Assembly: GCF_900115245.1 (NCBI RefSeq)
Contig: NZ_FOVT01000001.1
Span: 310,001-374,000 of the forward strand
Origin: Mesorhizobium sp. NFR06
GTDB taxonomy: Bacteria > Pseudomonadota > Alphaproteobacteria > Rhizobiales > Rhizobiaceae
Length of the DNA: 64,000 bases
Reading direction: 5' to 3'
This document shows positions 37,038 to 46,712 of this stretch, piece after piece; positions within the stretch are counted from its first letter, which is position 1; the number at the start of each line of letters is the position of its first letter. Below the pieces are notes generated by a model that had not been told where the DNA came from, ran no database searches, and worked only from the letters and a program-made list of their open reading frames with translations. The position numbers and the translations under genes are program-made.

Positions 37038-37961
37038 ATGACCTACGCAGTGTCCGAAATCCGATCCGCCGTCCGGCCGCGCAAGAAGCCGCTGAGCAAG
37101 GCAGCGATCGAGCCCTGGCTCTATCTTTCGCCTTCTATCGTTCTGCTGGTCGTAGTGCTTCTGGTGCCGCTGATCATCGGCATCAGCTATTCCTTCCGCA
37201 AATTCTCGGCCTTCAAGTCGCAGTATGTCGGTCTTGCCCAGTATCAGGCGATGGTCTCCGACCAGGTGCTAGGCCAGGCGCTGATCAACACGCTCTGGTG
37301 GACGGTCGCCAGCCTGTTCTTCCAGTTCTTTCTCGGACTGGGTCTCGCGCTGCTGCTCGACAAACCTTTCTACGGCCGCAAGATCGTGCAGGCGGTGGTA
37401 TTCCTGCCCTGGGCGGTACCGTCTTTCCTCTCTGGCCTCACCTGGGCCTGGCTGTTCAACCCGATCATCGGGCCGCTACCGCACTGGCTCTTCGCGCTTG
37501 GCCTGAAGGCCGAACCCACCAATGTGCTGTCAGATCCCGCTACGGCCATGTGGGGCCCGATCGTCGCCAACATCTGGTTCGGCATCCCGTTCTTCGCCAT
37601 CACGCTGCTGGCCGCGTTGAAATCGATCCCTTCCGAATTGCATGAAGCGGCGGCCATCGACGGGGCTTCGCCCTGGCAGCGCTTCACCAAGGTGACGCTG
37701 CCGTTCCTGGCGCCGACCATCGTCATCACCGTCATGCTGCGCACCATCTGGATCGCCACCTTCGCCGACCTGATCTTCGTCATGACCGAGGGCGGGCCGG
37801 CCGGCTCGACCAGCACGGTGCCGGTCTATATCTATGTCAGCGCCTTCAAGTCGCTGGATAAGGGCTACGCCTCGGCGGTGGCGGTGCTGCTCCTGGTGCT
37901 GCTGATCGCCTATGCCATCGGGCTGATTGCCATCCGCCGCACGCTTGTGAGGCACGTCTGA
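37038..37961 (+). CDS. ABC transporter permease (MalF type)
   Basis: 307 residues with six to seven helices (IEPWLYLSPSIVLLVVVLLVPLIIGISYSF at the start). The EAA loop is HEAAAIDGASPWQRFTKVTLPFL near residue 210. The protein forms half of the membrane channel for the importer at 35530-39880. Its stop overlaps the next start by one base (TGATG). Confidence 0.94.
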   Translation: MTYAVSEIRSAVRPRKKPLSKAAIEPWLYLSPSIVLLVVVLLVPLIIGISYSFRKFSAFKSQYVGLAQYQAMVSDQVLGQALINTLWWTVASLFFQFFLGLGLALLLDKPFYGRKIVQAVVFLPWAVPSFLSGLTWAWLFNPIIGPLPHWLFALGLKAEPTNVLSDPATAMWGPIVANIWFGIPFFAITLLAALKSIPSELHEAAAIDGASPWQRFTKVTLPFLAPTIVITVMLRTIWIATFADLIFVMTEGGPAGSTSTVPVYIYVSAFKSLDKGYASAVAVLLLVLLIAYAIGLIAIRRTLVRHV

Positions 37962-38809
37962 TGATCGCCGGTCGCTCAACCTCATCGCGCATTGCCGGCG
38001 GCGTCGGCCTTTACGCGGCCATCGCCGCCTATGTGATCTTCGCGCTGTTCCCGATCTTCTGGACGCTCAAGATCTCGGTGACGCCCGAGCGGCTGCTCTA
38101 TTCCGAGGGCATCACCTTCTGGCCGTCGCAGACGACCTTTCAGAACTTCATCACCGTGCTCGAAGCCTCCGACTTCCCGCGCTACTTCCTCAACAGCGTC
38201 ATCGTCTCGGTGTCGACGGCGGCGCTGGTCACCGTCATTGCCACGCTCGCCGGCTACGCCATGTCGCGCTTCACCTTCCGCGGCAAGGCGACGCTGGCGA
38301 TCCTGTTGCTTCTCACCCAGACCTTCCCGCTGGTCATGGTCATCCCGCCGATCTACCGCATCATGGGCGATCTCGGCCTGACCAACAGCCTGACCGGCCT
38401 GATCATCATCTACACCGCCTTCAACACCGCCTTCGCCACTTTCCTGATGCAGTCCTTCTTCGACGGCATCCCGAAGGACCTGGAGGAGGCGGCCATGATC
38501 GACGGCTGCACGCGCGCCCAGGCCATGCGCCGGGTGATCGTGCCGCTGACCCTGCCCGGCATGGGCGCCACGCTTGGCTTCGTCTTCACCGCCGCCTGGA
38601 GCGAGCTTTTGTTCGCGCTGATGCTGATCTCCAGCGACGAGCAGAAGACCTTTGCCGTCGGCCTGCTCACCTATATCGGCAAGTTCGCCGTCGACTGGGG
38701 GCAGATGATGGCCGCCTCGATCCTGGCGCTGATCCCGGTCTGCATCTTCTTCGCCTTCCTGCAACGTTATCTCGTCACCGGCCTCACCGCCGGCGCGGTC
38801 AAAGGATAA
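37961..38809 (+). CDS. ABC transporter permease (MalG type)
   Basis: 282 residues and six helices. It has the EAA loop [26 protein letters not shown] and the MalG-type C-terminus [16 protein letters not shown]. The start is set by the TGATG overlap with the preceding permease. It is partner of the permease at 37038 and the ATPase three bases downstream. Confidence 0.95.
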   Translation: MIAGRSTSSRIAGGVGLYAAIAAYVIFALFPIFWTLKISVTPERLLYSEGITFWPSQTTFQNFITVLEASDFPRYFLNSVIVSVSTAALVTVIATLAGYAMSRFTFRGKATLAILLLLTQTFPLVMVIPPIYRIMGDLGLTNSLTGLIIIYTAFNTAFATFLMQSFFDGIPKDLEEAAMIDGCTRAQAMRRVIVPLTLPGMGATLGFVFTAAWSELLFALMLISSDEQKTFAVGLLTYIGKFAVDWGQMMAASILALIPVCIFFAFLQRYLVTGLTAGAVKG

Positions 38810-38812
38810 AAG

Positions 38813-39880
38813 ATGGCTTCCGTCACGCTGCAACACATCGAGAAGGACTATGGCTCGCTGCGCATCCTGCACGGCGTCGATCTCGAGATCGCCGACGGCG
38901 AGTTCGTCGTCCTGGTCGGCCCCTCCGGCTGCGGCAAGTCCACGCTGCTGCGCATGATCGCCGGCCTCGAAGAGGTCACCGGCGGCGAGATCCGCATCGG
39001 CGAGCGGCTGGTCAACGACGTCGCGCCCAAGGACCGCGACATCGCCATGGTGTTCCAGTCCTACGCGCTTTACCCGCATATGGACGTCGCCTCGAACATG
39101 GGCTTCAGCCTGCTGCTGAAGAAGGCCGAGAAGACGACCATCGACGGCAGGGTCGGCGCCGCCGCCAAGCGCCTCGGCCTCGACAGCTATCTCGGCCGCT
39201 TGCCGCGCCAGCTTTCCGGCGGCCAGCGCCAGCGCGTCGCCATGGGCCGCGCCATCGTGCGCGACCCGAAAGTCTTCCTGTTCGACGAGCCGCTGTCGAA
39301 CCTCGACGCCAAGTTGCGCGTCCATATGCGCGCCGAGATCAAGGCACTGCACCAGCAGCTCAAGACCACCTCGGTCTATGTCACGCATGATCAGGTCGAG
39401 GCCATGACCATGGCCGACCGCATCGTCGTCATGCATGACGGTTACGTCCAGCAGGTCGGTCATCCGCTCGAGCTCTACGACCGGCCCGCCAACACTTTCG
39501 TCGCCGGTTTCATCGGCTCGCCGGGGATGAACTTTTTGCCCGCGAAAGTCGCCAAGGGCGGCAAGGCGGATGCCGTGCTCGCCGACGGCCAGAAGCTGCG
39601 GCTGCCGGATGGTCTGCCGCTGAGCGATGGCGACGAGCTCACCATCGGGCTGAGGCCCGAGCATATCAAGCTGGTCGACGATGGCGCGCTGAAGGCGGAG
39701 GTCGAGGTGGTCGAGCCGCTCGGCCTGTCGACGCAGTTCTATGTCAGGCTGGCCAATCAGCAGATCTGCGTCTTCGTCATGGGCCGCAGCGATGTGAAGC
39801 CCGGCGACAGGATCCGGCTCGGCGCCGATCCGGCCGCGCTGCATCTTTTCGATCCGAAGCGTGGGGATAGGATCGGATAA
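38813..39880 (+). CDS. ABC transporter ATP-binding protein (MalK/UgpC family)
   Basis: 355 residues. Walker A GPSGCGKST (36-44), VFQSYALYPHMDV, signature LSGGQRQRVAMGRA, Walker B VFLFDEPLSNLD and VTHDQVEAM are intact, and a TOBE domain follows (IGLRPEHIKLVD). It is clearly paralogous to the ATPase at 18133, with the same architecture. It is the last gene of the operon that starts with the GntR regulator. Confidence 0.96.
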   Translation: MASVTLQHIEKDYGSLRILHGVDLEIADGEFVVLVGPSGCGKSTLLRMIAGLEEVTGGEIRIGERLVNDVAPKDRDIAMVFQSYALYPHMDVASNMGFSLLLKKAEKTTIDGRVGAAAKRLGLDSYLGRLPRQLSGGQRQRVAMGRAIVRDPKVFLFDEPLSNLDAKLRVHMRAEIKALHQQLKTTSVYVTHDQVEAMTMADRIVVMHDGYVQQVGHPLELYDRPANTFVAGFIGSPGMNFLPAKVAKGGKADAVLADGQKLRLPDGLPLSDGDELTIGLRPEHIKLVDDGALKAEVEVVEPLGLSTQFYVRLANQQICVFVMGRSDVKPGDRIRLGADPAALHLFDPKRGDRIG

Positions 39881-39950
39881 GCCTGCCGGTGCGGCGCCGC
39901 TGGCCCTAAGCTAAAATCCTTCCTGTTGATTCGTCTCGGCAGGAAAAGGC

Positions 39951-40436
39951 ATGAGCAAGGCCCTCGGCACATTCGCACTGATCACGGTTTTCGGCGCCTT
40001 GCTGATGGCGCTGTCGTTGTCCGTGGCGAGGCATGGCTATCCCTATGGCGCGTTCGGCGTGAAGCGTCTCGACGGCATTGCCGACGCCGGCTCCTTCCTG
40101 GCCATTGCCGCCATCTATTTCTTCGGCGCGATGCTGATGATGATCCTGCCCATCCGCGCCGCCGGCATAGTGCTGACCCATGCCGCCGACGCGATCTTCT
40201 GGGCGACGGTCGTGCTCTTCGCGACCATCGTCGGCTCGCTGCTTGCCAGATGGGCCTTCGGCCAGCATGAGGTGCTCTGGGCGCTTTTCAACTGGCGCTT
40301 TCTGTTCGTCGCTGCGATCGTTGCGGCGCACCTCACCATGAACGAGCTTCGCCGCAATATCCTGCTCAGAAGCCTGTTCTTCGTTGTCTTCGGCGCGGTC
40401 ACGCTCGCCTGCCTGTTCTGGTCGTTCTCGACCTGA
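39951..40436 (+). CDS. hypothetical integral membrane protein
   Basis: 161 residues with about five hydrophobic helices (FALITVFGALLMALSL, FLAIAAIYFFGAMLMMIL, AIFWATVVLFATIVGSLLA, FLFVAAIVAAHLTM, SLFFVVFGAVTLACLFW). CGGCAGGAAAAGGC precedes the ATG. I do not recognise the family and the neighbours give no clue. Confidence 0.75.
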   Translation: MSKALGTFALITVFGALLMALSLSVARHGYPYGAFGVKRLDGIADAGSFLAIAAIYFFGAMLMMILPIRAAGIVLTHAADAIFWATVVLFATIVGSLLARWAFGQHEVLWALFNWRFLFVAAIVAAHLTMNELRRNILLRSLFFVVFGAVTLACLFWSFST

Positions 40437-40555
40437 CGGGAACTGGCCCTAGGTTTAAGATCGCGGGTAGACCTCATACCGGACAATGACTATATCATTT
40501 GTCTGACAATTGACCGGCCGATGGCTGTGACAAGCAAAAAACTCAAGGAAACAAC

Positions 40556-41995
40556 ATGACTGTGCTGCGTAAGAACCTGATCGACGGCGAGTGGCTTGGC
40601 GAAGCCGGCTCGCGCAACATCAACCCGTCGAACACCAACGATGTCGTCGGCGAATATGCGTCGGCCGGTCCCGAGGAAGCAAAACAGGCCATTGCGGCCG
40701 CCAAGGCGGCTTTCCCCGCCTGGTCCCGCTCCGGGCCTCTCGCCCGCCACGCCGTGTTGAAGAAAACCTCCGACGAGATCATGGCCCGCAAGGACGAGAT
40801 CGGCCGGTCGCTGGCCCGCGAGGAGGGCAAGACGCTGGCCGAGGGTGTCGGCGAAACCATCCGTGCGGCGCAGCTCTTCGATTTCTTCGCCGGCGAGACG
40901 CTGCGCCTCTCGGGCGAGATGGTGCCGAGCGTGCGGCCTGGCGTCGGCGTCGAGATGACCCGCGAGGGCGTCGGCGTCGTCGGCATCATCACGCCGTGGA
41001 ATTTCCCGATCGCCATTCCCGCCTGGAAGATCGCCCCGGCGCTGGCTTACGGCAACACCATCGTCTTCAAGCCGGCCGAGCTGGTGCCCGAAAGCGCCTG
41101 GACCATCGTCGACATCCTGCATCGCGCCGGCCTGCCCAAGGGCGTGCTCAACCTCGTCATGGGCAAGGGATCGGTGGTCGGCCAGGCGATGCTCGACAGC
41201 CCCGATGTCAACGCCATCTCCTTCACCGGCTCGGTCGGCACGGGCAAGCGCGTCGCCGCGGCGAGCGTCGAACACATGCGCAAGTTCCAGCTTGAGATGG
41301 GCGGCAAGAATCCGCTCGTCGTGCTCGATGACGCTGATCTGGCCGTCGCTGTCGATTGCGCGGTCAACGGCGCCTATTTCTCGACCGGACAGCGCTGCAC
41401 CGCGTCTTCGCGCCTGATCGTCACCGAAGGCATCCACGATCGCTTCGTCGACGCCGTCAAGGAGCGCCTGAACAAGCTCGTCGTCGGCGATGCGCTGGAT
41501 GCCAAGACCCAGATCGGCCCGGTCGTCGACCAGACCCAGCTCAAGCAGGACGAGGACTACATCGCCATCGGCCGCCAGGAAGGCGCCGAGCTCGCCTTCG
41601 GCGGCGAGCGGCTGGAGCGCGAGGCGCCTGGTTTCTATCTGCAGCCGGCGCTGTTCGTCGGCTCGACCAACGCGATGCGCATCTCGCGCGAGGAAATCTT
41701 CGGCCCGGTCGCCAACGTCATCCGCGTCAAGGACTATGACGAGGCCTTGGCCGTCGCCAACGACACGCCATTCGGCCTCACCTCCGGCATCTGCACCACC
41801 AGCCTGAAGCACGCGACCTATTTCAAGCGCAATTCCGAAGCCGGCATGGTTATGGTCAACCTGCCGACGGCAGGCGTCGATTTCCACGTGCCGTTCGGCG
41901 GCCGGAAGGGGTCGAGCTACGGTCCGCGCGAGCAGGGCCGCTACGCGATGGAGTTCTATACGACGGTGAAAACCGCCTATACGTTCGCCGGCTAG
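40556..41995 (+). CDS. aldehyde dehydrogenase family protein, possibly alpha-ketoglutaric semialdehyde dehydrogenase
   Basis: 479 residues. NAD-binding and catalytic parts are intact: TPWNFPIAIPAWKIAPALAYGN, FTGSVGTGKRV, the general-base Glu in LEMGGKNP and the nucleophilic Cys in TGQRCTASSR. NFPxAxPxWK and the CTASSR type are seen in 2,5-dioxovalerate (alpha-ketoglutaric semialdehyde) dehydrogenases that end sugar-acid pathways. Given three sugar-acid dehydratases in the window such a role is plausible but not shown. It lies alone, 119 bases after the membrane protein gene and 20 bases before the DUF1349 gene. Confidence 0.9.
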   Translation: MTVLRKNLIDGEWLGEAGSRNINPSNTNDVVGEYASAGPEEAKQAIAAAKAAFPAWSRSGPLARHAVLKKTSDEIMARKDEIGRSLAREEGKTLAEGVGETIRAAQLFDFFAGETLRLSGEMVPSVRPGVGVEMTREGVGVVGIITPWNFPIAIPAWKIAPALAYGNTIVFKPAELVPESAWTIVDILHRAGLPKGVLNLVMGKGSVVGQAMLDSPDVNAISFTGSVGTGKRVAAASVEHMRKFQLEMGGKNPLVVLDDADLAVAVDCAVNGAYFSTGQRCTASSRLIVTEGIHDRFVDAVKERLNKLVVGDALDAKTQIGPVVDQTQLKQDEDYIAIGRQEGAELAFGGERLEREAPGFYLQPALFVGSTNAMRISREEIFGPVANVIRVKDYDEALAVANDTPFGLTSGICTTSLKHATYFKRNSEAGMVMVNLPTAGVDFHVPFGGRKGSSYGPREQGRYAMEFYTTVKTAYTFAG

Positions 41996-42015
41996 GCAAA
42001 GTGGGGGAGGGGCCG

Positions 42016-42597
42016 ATGACGCCAGGCATGGCCGACATGGCGTGGCTTAACCCGCCGCCGCACCACACGTTCGGCAATGGCACGCTCATCGTCCGAACGG
42101 CCCAGGAAACCGACTTCTGGCGCGAGACCTTCTATGGCTTCTGGCGCGACAACGGCCATTTCCTCTACCGTTCCGTCGAGGGTGACTTCACCGCCGAGGT
42201 CACCGTCAAGGGTGACTACAAGGTACTCTACGATCAGGCGGGGCTGATGCTGCGCCTCGCCGAGACGCACTGGATCAAGGCCGGCATCGAGTACACCGAC
42301 GGGCTGGCTTACTTCTCCGTCGTCGTCACCAACGACACCTCCGACTGGTCGCTGGTCAGCATTGCGGCCGGCAAGGATGGCGTCAGGATCCGCCTGACCC
42401 GCCACGCCGAGGCGATCCGCGTCCAATATCTGGATGCTGCGGATGGCCACTGGAAGCCGGTGCGGCTGGCCTATTTGCCAATCTCGAAAACTGTCGATAT
42501 CGGCATGATGTGCTGTTCGCCGCAGCGTGAGGGTTTTGAGGTGACATTTTCCGACTTCACGATCGGGCCGGCGATTTCGCGGGACCTGCACGACTGA
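42016..42597 (+). CDS. DUF1349 domain-containing protein
   Basis: 193 residues from ATG 42016 with GGGGGAGGGG just upstream. The concanavalin-like jelly-roll signatures are WRETFYGFWRDNGHFLYR, DYKVLYDQAGLMLR, HWIKAGIEYTDGLAYFSVVVTNDTSDWS and a terminal DIGMMCCSPQREGFEVTFSDF. The family (YfmN/regulation of enolase protein 1-like) has no settled biochemical role. It probably shares an operon with the aldehyde dehydrogenase. Confidence 0.88.
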   Translation: MTPGMADMAWLNPPPHHTFGNGTLIVRTAQETDFWRETFYGFWRDNGHFLYRSVEGDFTAEVTVKGDYKVLYDQAGLMLRLAETHWIKAGIEYTDGLAYFSVVVTNDTSDWSLVSIAAGKDGVRIRLTRHAEAIRVQYLDAADGHWKPVRLAYLPISKTVDIGMMCCSPQREGFEVTFSDFTIGPAISRDLHD

Positions 42598-42703
42598 GCT
42601 TCGGTAAAAGGCGAGCTCTTTTGCGGACCCGGTCGCGGCGCCCGAAAGCGTCAAACCCCGGGTTCGGCATCATGCTCTATTGTGAGGCAATTCCTCAGCG
42701 GCA

Positions 42704-43987
42704 TCAGACCGCGGCCGGCATACGGCCACTGGCAGGCCGCTCGTCCTCGGCGGCAATGGCCATTCGCCGGCGCCGGAAAGCCGGCAGCGGGTTCAGCTTG
42801 AACAAGCCGTAATAGACGATGAACGAGGCCATGAAGTAGGGGCCGAGCATCTCGACCTCGAAGAAGGAGCGGATCAGCATCAGCCCGATCGCGCCGGCTA
42901 GCACCACCGAATCGGCGCTCCAGTCGCCGAACACCACTTTCGAGACATGGCCGTAGAAAGCGCGCAGGATGACCAGCGCCAGCAAGGTGACGCCGATGAA
43001 GCCGATCTCGACCAGCGTCTCGACATAGGTATTGTGGAAGTGGAAGCCGGAGCGGGTCGAGATGTAGAATTCCGCCCACAGCCGCTCCGGATCGGCGAAG
43101 CCCTGCACCCAATAGGCGGCATAGCCATAGCCGAGCAGCGGATGTTGCTGCGCCGCCTCCCAGCCCTGCTCCCAGAGATAGGTGCGGCCGGTGAGCGTCG
43201 AATCCTTGCCGAAGATGCCGAGCACGAGATCCAACAGGCCGAGGTTGAGCGCTGCGGCCACGCCGGTCACCAGCGCACCGGCGCCGACTATGAACAGCAC
43301 GCGACGATAGCGCCGCGACAGCACCTTGGTCATGGAGAGCAGCGCCACGATGCCGATCACGGCCGGCAGCGAGGCCACCGACGTTGCCGAATGGGCGATG
43401 GCAAGCATGTACGATGACAACAGCAGGATCGGCGTGGTCCAGACAAAGCCCAGCCAGTTGCGCCGGTAGAAAACCACGAACGCAAGGCAGAAAAAGATGC
43501 CGAGCGAAGAGAAGAAGCCGATCTGGTTCTTGGAACCGAAGGCGCCGACGAAATTGACCGTGCCGTCGAGCGTGTCGAGTGCATAACCGCCGACTTGCAG
43601 TGAATAGAGCAGGACGATGAAGATACCGATCAGCGAGCCGACCACCAGCGTGCGCGTGTTGATGGTGCGCGCCGCGACATAGGCGCAGACGATATGCGAG
43701 GAATATTGCACCGCCGCGCGCGCGCTTATGCCCGCCGCCTGGGACCAGAAGACCGAGAAACAGACATAGGCCGCAAGCAGAATGGGCAGCCAGGCGCTTG
43801 AGAGTTTCCAGGTGAAACGCCGGTAATCAACGAACAGCAGCGGCAGCCAGACTGCGTAATAGGCAAGGATCAGGATCTGGCCGAAATTGGGCGAATAGGC
43901 GAAGGCGACCATGGAAACCGCGACGGCGAAGGCGCCGTAGGTCTCGTTGCGGTCGGGATCGATCAGAATGGATTTCGGAATCTTCAT
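42704..43987 (-). CDS. O-antigen ligase/polymerase family protein (exopolysaccharide ExoQ-like)
   Basis: 427 residues with ten or more membrane helices. The Wzy_C region is recognisable around FGKDSTLTGRTYLWEQGWEAAQQHPLLGYGYAAYW and the periplasmic loop HFHNTYVETLVEIGFIG. ExoQ in rhizobia polymerises succinoglycan repeat units. Here it is the last gene of a minus-strand set (exoY-, exoF-, exoZ- and exoQ-type), matching the gene content of the S. meliloti exoYFQZ block but in a different order. Ligase versus polymerase cannot be told from sequence alone. Confidence 0.88.
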   Translation of the reverse strand: MKIPKSILIDPDRNETYGAFAVAVSMVAFAYSPNFGQILILAYYAVWLPLLFVDYRRFTWKLSSAWLPILLAAYVCFSVFWSQAAGISARAAVQYSSHIVCAYVAARTINTRTLVVGSLIGIFIVLLYSLQVGGYALDTLDGTVNFVGAFGSKNQIGFFSSLGIFFCLAFVVFYRRNWLGFVWTTPILLLSSYMLAIAHSATSVASLPAVIGIVALLSMTKVLSRRYRRVLFIVGAGALVTGVAAALNLGLLDLVLGIFGKDSTLTGRTYLWEQGWEAAQQHPLLGYGYAAYWVQGFADPERLWAEFYISTRSGFHFHNTYVETLVEIGFIGVTLLALVILRAFYGHVSKVVFGDWSADSVVLAGAIGLMLIRSFFEVEMLGPYFMASFIVYYGLFKLNPLPAFRRRRMAIAAEDERPASGRMPAAV

Positions 43988-44136
43988 ACCGGATTTTTGC
44001 CCGTTGGGCCCTTCTCTGTCCGGTCAAGCCTTGACGCACGACCACTTGTCATTGTGCGTTGCAGCATAACCTACCGCCCTGGCGTCGGCGGCTCAACCGG
44101 AAATGTTGTCGCGCGCTACGAAGGCGATGAACCGCA

Positions 44137-45228
44137 CTAAGCCACGGCCCGCGCGCGCTGCATCTGCCGCTGCAGGAAGCGCCGCACCGGCTCGTCATAG
44201 ATGCGTGTGGCGATGTCGGCTATGACGATGACCACGCCCGCCATCACGATGCCGAACCAGGGATGGTGCGCGAACGGATCGATCGAGACGGCCTTGCCGG
44301 CACCGGCGATGATCATCAGCATCGGCGTGTGGATGATGTAGATCGGGTAGGAAATTCGCCCGAGCCAGCCATAGAAGCCGGACAGAAGCGGCGCGGTCGG
44401 CGCAACCGCGCCGGTCATTACCATGATCGGGAAGACGATGACGATTGCGGCAAGGTCGTAGAGAACGCGCGCGCCGCCCGCCGGGGCAATGGCGAAGACG
44501 GCAAGCGTGAGCAGGATCGCGCCTTCGACCCAGTAGCCGCGCCGCAGGAAGCCGAGGCTGCCCTGGTAGCGCGCCATCGACCGGCAGAGCAGCACGCCGA
44601 AGAAGAACGAGAATGACACGCGTGGCAGCCCGCTGAGGATGGTGTTGCCGGTCATGCCGAAATCGAGCGTGCCGGCGAAAACCGCGGCGGCGACGAGCAG
44701 CACGAGGCTGACGGCCACGATCCCCGTCAGCGCGCGCCGCGACAGCAGGAAGAAGACGGCGACATAGGCGATGTTGACAATGAGCTCGAAGAACAGCGAC
44801 CACGAAGCGGGATTGAGCGGAAAGATCGTATGATAGGCGTCGCTGACCAGCGGGATGAAGAGCATGCCGGTCGTCAGCTGCATGCCGATCTCCGACAGCG
44901 GCATGTATTCCGCCGGCATCAGCCCGTTCTTGACCAGCAGGTAGAAGAAGCCGAGCAGCGTGCCGGCCAGATAGAGCGGATAGAGCCGGATCAGGCGGAT
45001 GGCCACGAAGGAGCCGAAGCCCATGCCGTTCTCGATCTTGCGGTCGTAGGCATGCGCGATGACGAAGCCGCTGAGCAGGAAGAAAAGGTCGACCGCGAGA
45101 TAGCTCGACGGCAGCACCCTGCCATCGGCAAGGAATGGCGAGAAATGGTAGAGCATGACGCTGATTGCCGCCACGCCGCGGATGGCGTCGAGGTTCAGAT
45201 ACACATGACGCGGGGCTGCGGGCTGCAT
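44137..45228 (-). CDS. acyltransferase family 3 membrane protein (ExoZ-like)
   Basis: 363 residues, about ten helices. The signature LDAIRGVAAISVMLYHFSPF (catalytic His) and VDLFFLLSGFVIAHAY are typical of O-acyltransferases such as ExoZ, which acetylates succinoglycan. The end has GRISYPIYIIHTPMLM. It lies between the exoF- and exoQ-type genes, so it very likely modifies the exopolysaccharide. The start is ATG 45228 (MQPAAPRHVYLNLDAIRG). Confidence 0.9.
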   Translation of the reverse strand: MQPAAPRHVYLNLDAIRGVAAISVMLYHFSPFLADGRVLPSSYLAVDLFFLLSGFVIAHAYDRKIENGMGFGSFVAIRLIRLYPLYLAGTLLGFFYLLVKNGLMPAEYMPLSEIGMQLTTGMLFIPLVSDAYHTIFPLNPASWSLFFELIVNIAYVAVFFLLSRRALTGIVAVSLVLLVAAAVFAGTLDFGMTGNTILSGLPRVSFSFFFGVLLCRSMARYQGSLGFLRRGYWVEGAILLTLAVFAIAPAGGARVLYDLAAIVIVFPIMVMTGAVAPTAPLLSGFYGWLGRISYPIYIIHTPMLMIIAGAGKAVSIDPFAHHPWFGIVMAGVVIVIADIATRIYDEPVRRFLQRQMQRARAVA

Positions 45229-45345
45229 GTTATGCCTTCAAGGGTCCAAACAGATCGCCCGCCCGCGCGGTAGCGCGAACGAGCCTGGCTTGTTCCTCCC
45301 GCCTCTGTTTCTCGGCTCGCTCGAAGCGAGTCCGAACCGGCGACG

Positions 45346-46581
45346 CTACTGGCTCGCCGTCGGCGCCAGCTTCACCTTGATCACGTCGCCCGGCAGGACG
45401 GGCGTGTCTTCCTTGGCCTCGATCTCGCTCGTCTTGCCGTCGGCAACCCGCACCAGCGAATAGAGCAATGCCGGTTCCTGGTCGCCGGTGATGCCGGCCG
45501 CCGTCGCGGGGTCTGATGCCTGCGCGATCAGGCCCTTCTGCATGCCGGCCTTCAAAGTCGCCTCGTTCAGATCCGCCTCGGTCTGCTGACGGCTGGCGGT
45601 AAGAGCGGAATTCAGCGAGTTCCTGGCATCGATGGCGTCCTGCTCTGCCTTGCTGATCGACTGCTTGGCGGTGAGGATAGCCGTCTCGTAGTCCAGGATC
45701 TTGCCCTGCAGGTCGGTGACCGACTGCTGCGAGGAAAGCAATCGTGCATTGGCAATCAGGCCTTTCTGCGCCAGCGGGCCGATGCTGTCGGCCTGCTGCA
45801 CCGCCAGATCGACCTGCTTCTGCTGGTTGGCGATCTTTTTCTGCAGCGATTCGATTTCCGACTGCAGGACGCCTTTCAGGTCATCGAGCGCGTCGAGCTT
45901 CAGCTTCAGTGATTTCTGGTCCGAGACCAGGATCGCCGTTTCGTCGGCGACGATGGGCGGCAATCTCGAATCGCCCTGAATTTCCTGAGGCACCTCGAAA
46001 GTCGTTTTCCCGGCCAGGTCGGCGTCGATGCGGGCCCGCTTGACCAGCAGCCGCAGGCGCTGGTCGTCGTAGATGTCGTAGCTGCCCTTGGCGGTCACCA
46101 GATCCTTGCCGACCTGAGGACCGTAGTCGGCATTGCGCCGCATGCCACCGGCGATGCTGATTGCCTTGAGCACGGTCAGGTCGGGGACGAAGGGAAACTG
46201 GCCGGGGTTCTGGACCTCGCCTGAAATGTAGAACGGCCGGAACTGCGCCATCTCGACCGAGGCTTCCGGCTTGTCCGGCAGCGCCAGTTTGCGTTGCAGG
46301 GCCAGCCCGATCGCCGAAGCAATCTCCGCTGTCGTTTTGCCGGCTGCCTGCATGTCGCCGACGAACGGCACCGACAGCGTCCCTGCCGGGCCGACCGAAT
46401 ACTCGCCATTGATAGCCGACCAGTCGCGGAACGTGCCGTCGACCGTCTGCCATTCGGCGACGCGGATGTTGAGCTTGTCCTGTGGGCCAAGGAGATAGTC
46501 GCCGGCGGCAGCGAGCTGCGGCATGGCTAGCGACGCTCCGACGAGCAACGCGCCCGCGAAGCGGGCGGCTGTCCTGGGCAT
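45346..46581 (-). CDS. polysaccharide export protein (ExoF-like)
   Basis: 411 residues from ATG 46581 (MPRTAARFAGALLVGASL), with a Sec signal peptide cut near AAAG. Upstream TTG 46620 is possible, since no good ribosome-binding site precedes 46581. The Wza-type Poly_export domain (GDYLLGPQDKLNIRVAEWQ ... GTLSVPFVGDMQAAGKT) is followed by an SLBB domain (YISGEVQNPGQFPF) and a long coiled coil (LKGVLQSEIESLQKKIANQQKQV). A further export-like strand closes it (VLPGDVIKVKL). Length fits ExoF (about 420). It should act in the periplasm with the exopolysaccharide secretion machinery. Confidence 0.9.
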   Translation of the reverse strand: MPRTAARFAGALLVGASLAMPQLAAAGDYLLGPQDKLNIRVAEWQTVDGTFRDWSAINGEYSVGPAGTLSVPFVGDMQAAGKTTAEIASAIGLALQRKLALPDKPEASVEMAQFRPFYISGEVQNPGQFPFVPDLTVLKAISIAGGMRRNADYGPQVGKDLVTAKGSYDIYDDQRLRLLVKRARIDADLAGKTTFEVPQEIQGDSRLPPIVADETAILVSDQKSLKLKLDALDDLKGVLQSEIESLQKKIANQQKQVDLAVQQADSIGPLAQKGLIANARLLSSQQSVTDLQGKILDYETAILTAKQSISKAEQDAIDARNSLNSALTASRQQTEADLNEATLKAGMQKGLIAQASDPATAAGITGDQEPALLYSLVRVADGKTSEIEAKEDTPVLPGDVIKVKLAPTASQ

Positions 46582-46712
46582 GAGACTGCAGGCGAAAGAC
46601 AGTCCGAATAGGTCTTTTGTCAAATGAACGTTTCCGATCCGCTTTGGCCCCATCCGCCCGATGAGATCACTGCCGGATGCCTGCCCCGAATTCGATAGGG
46701 CCGGCCCGTTGG

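Noticed and set aside
37982..39844. 620-codon minus-strand frame opposite permease and ATPase genes
   Set aside because: Same shadow effect; sequence is low-complexity Gly/Asp/Arg/His without domains.
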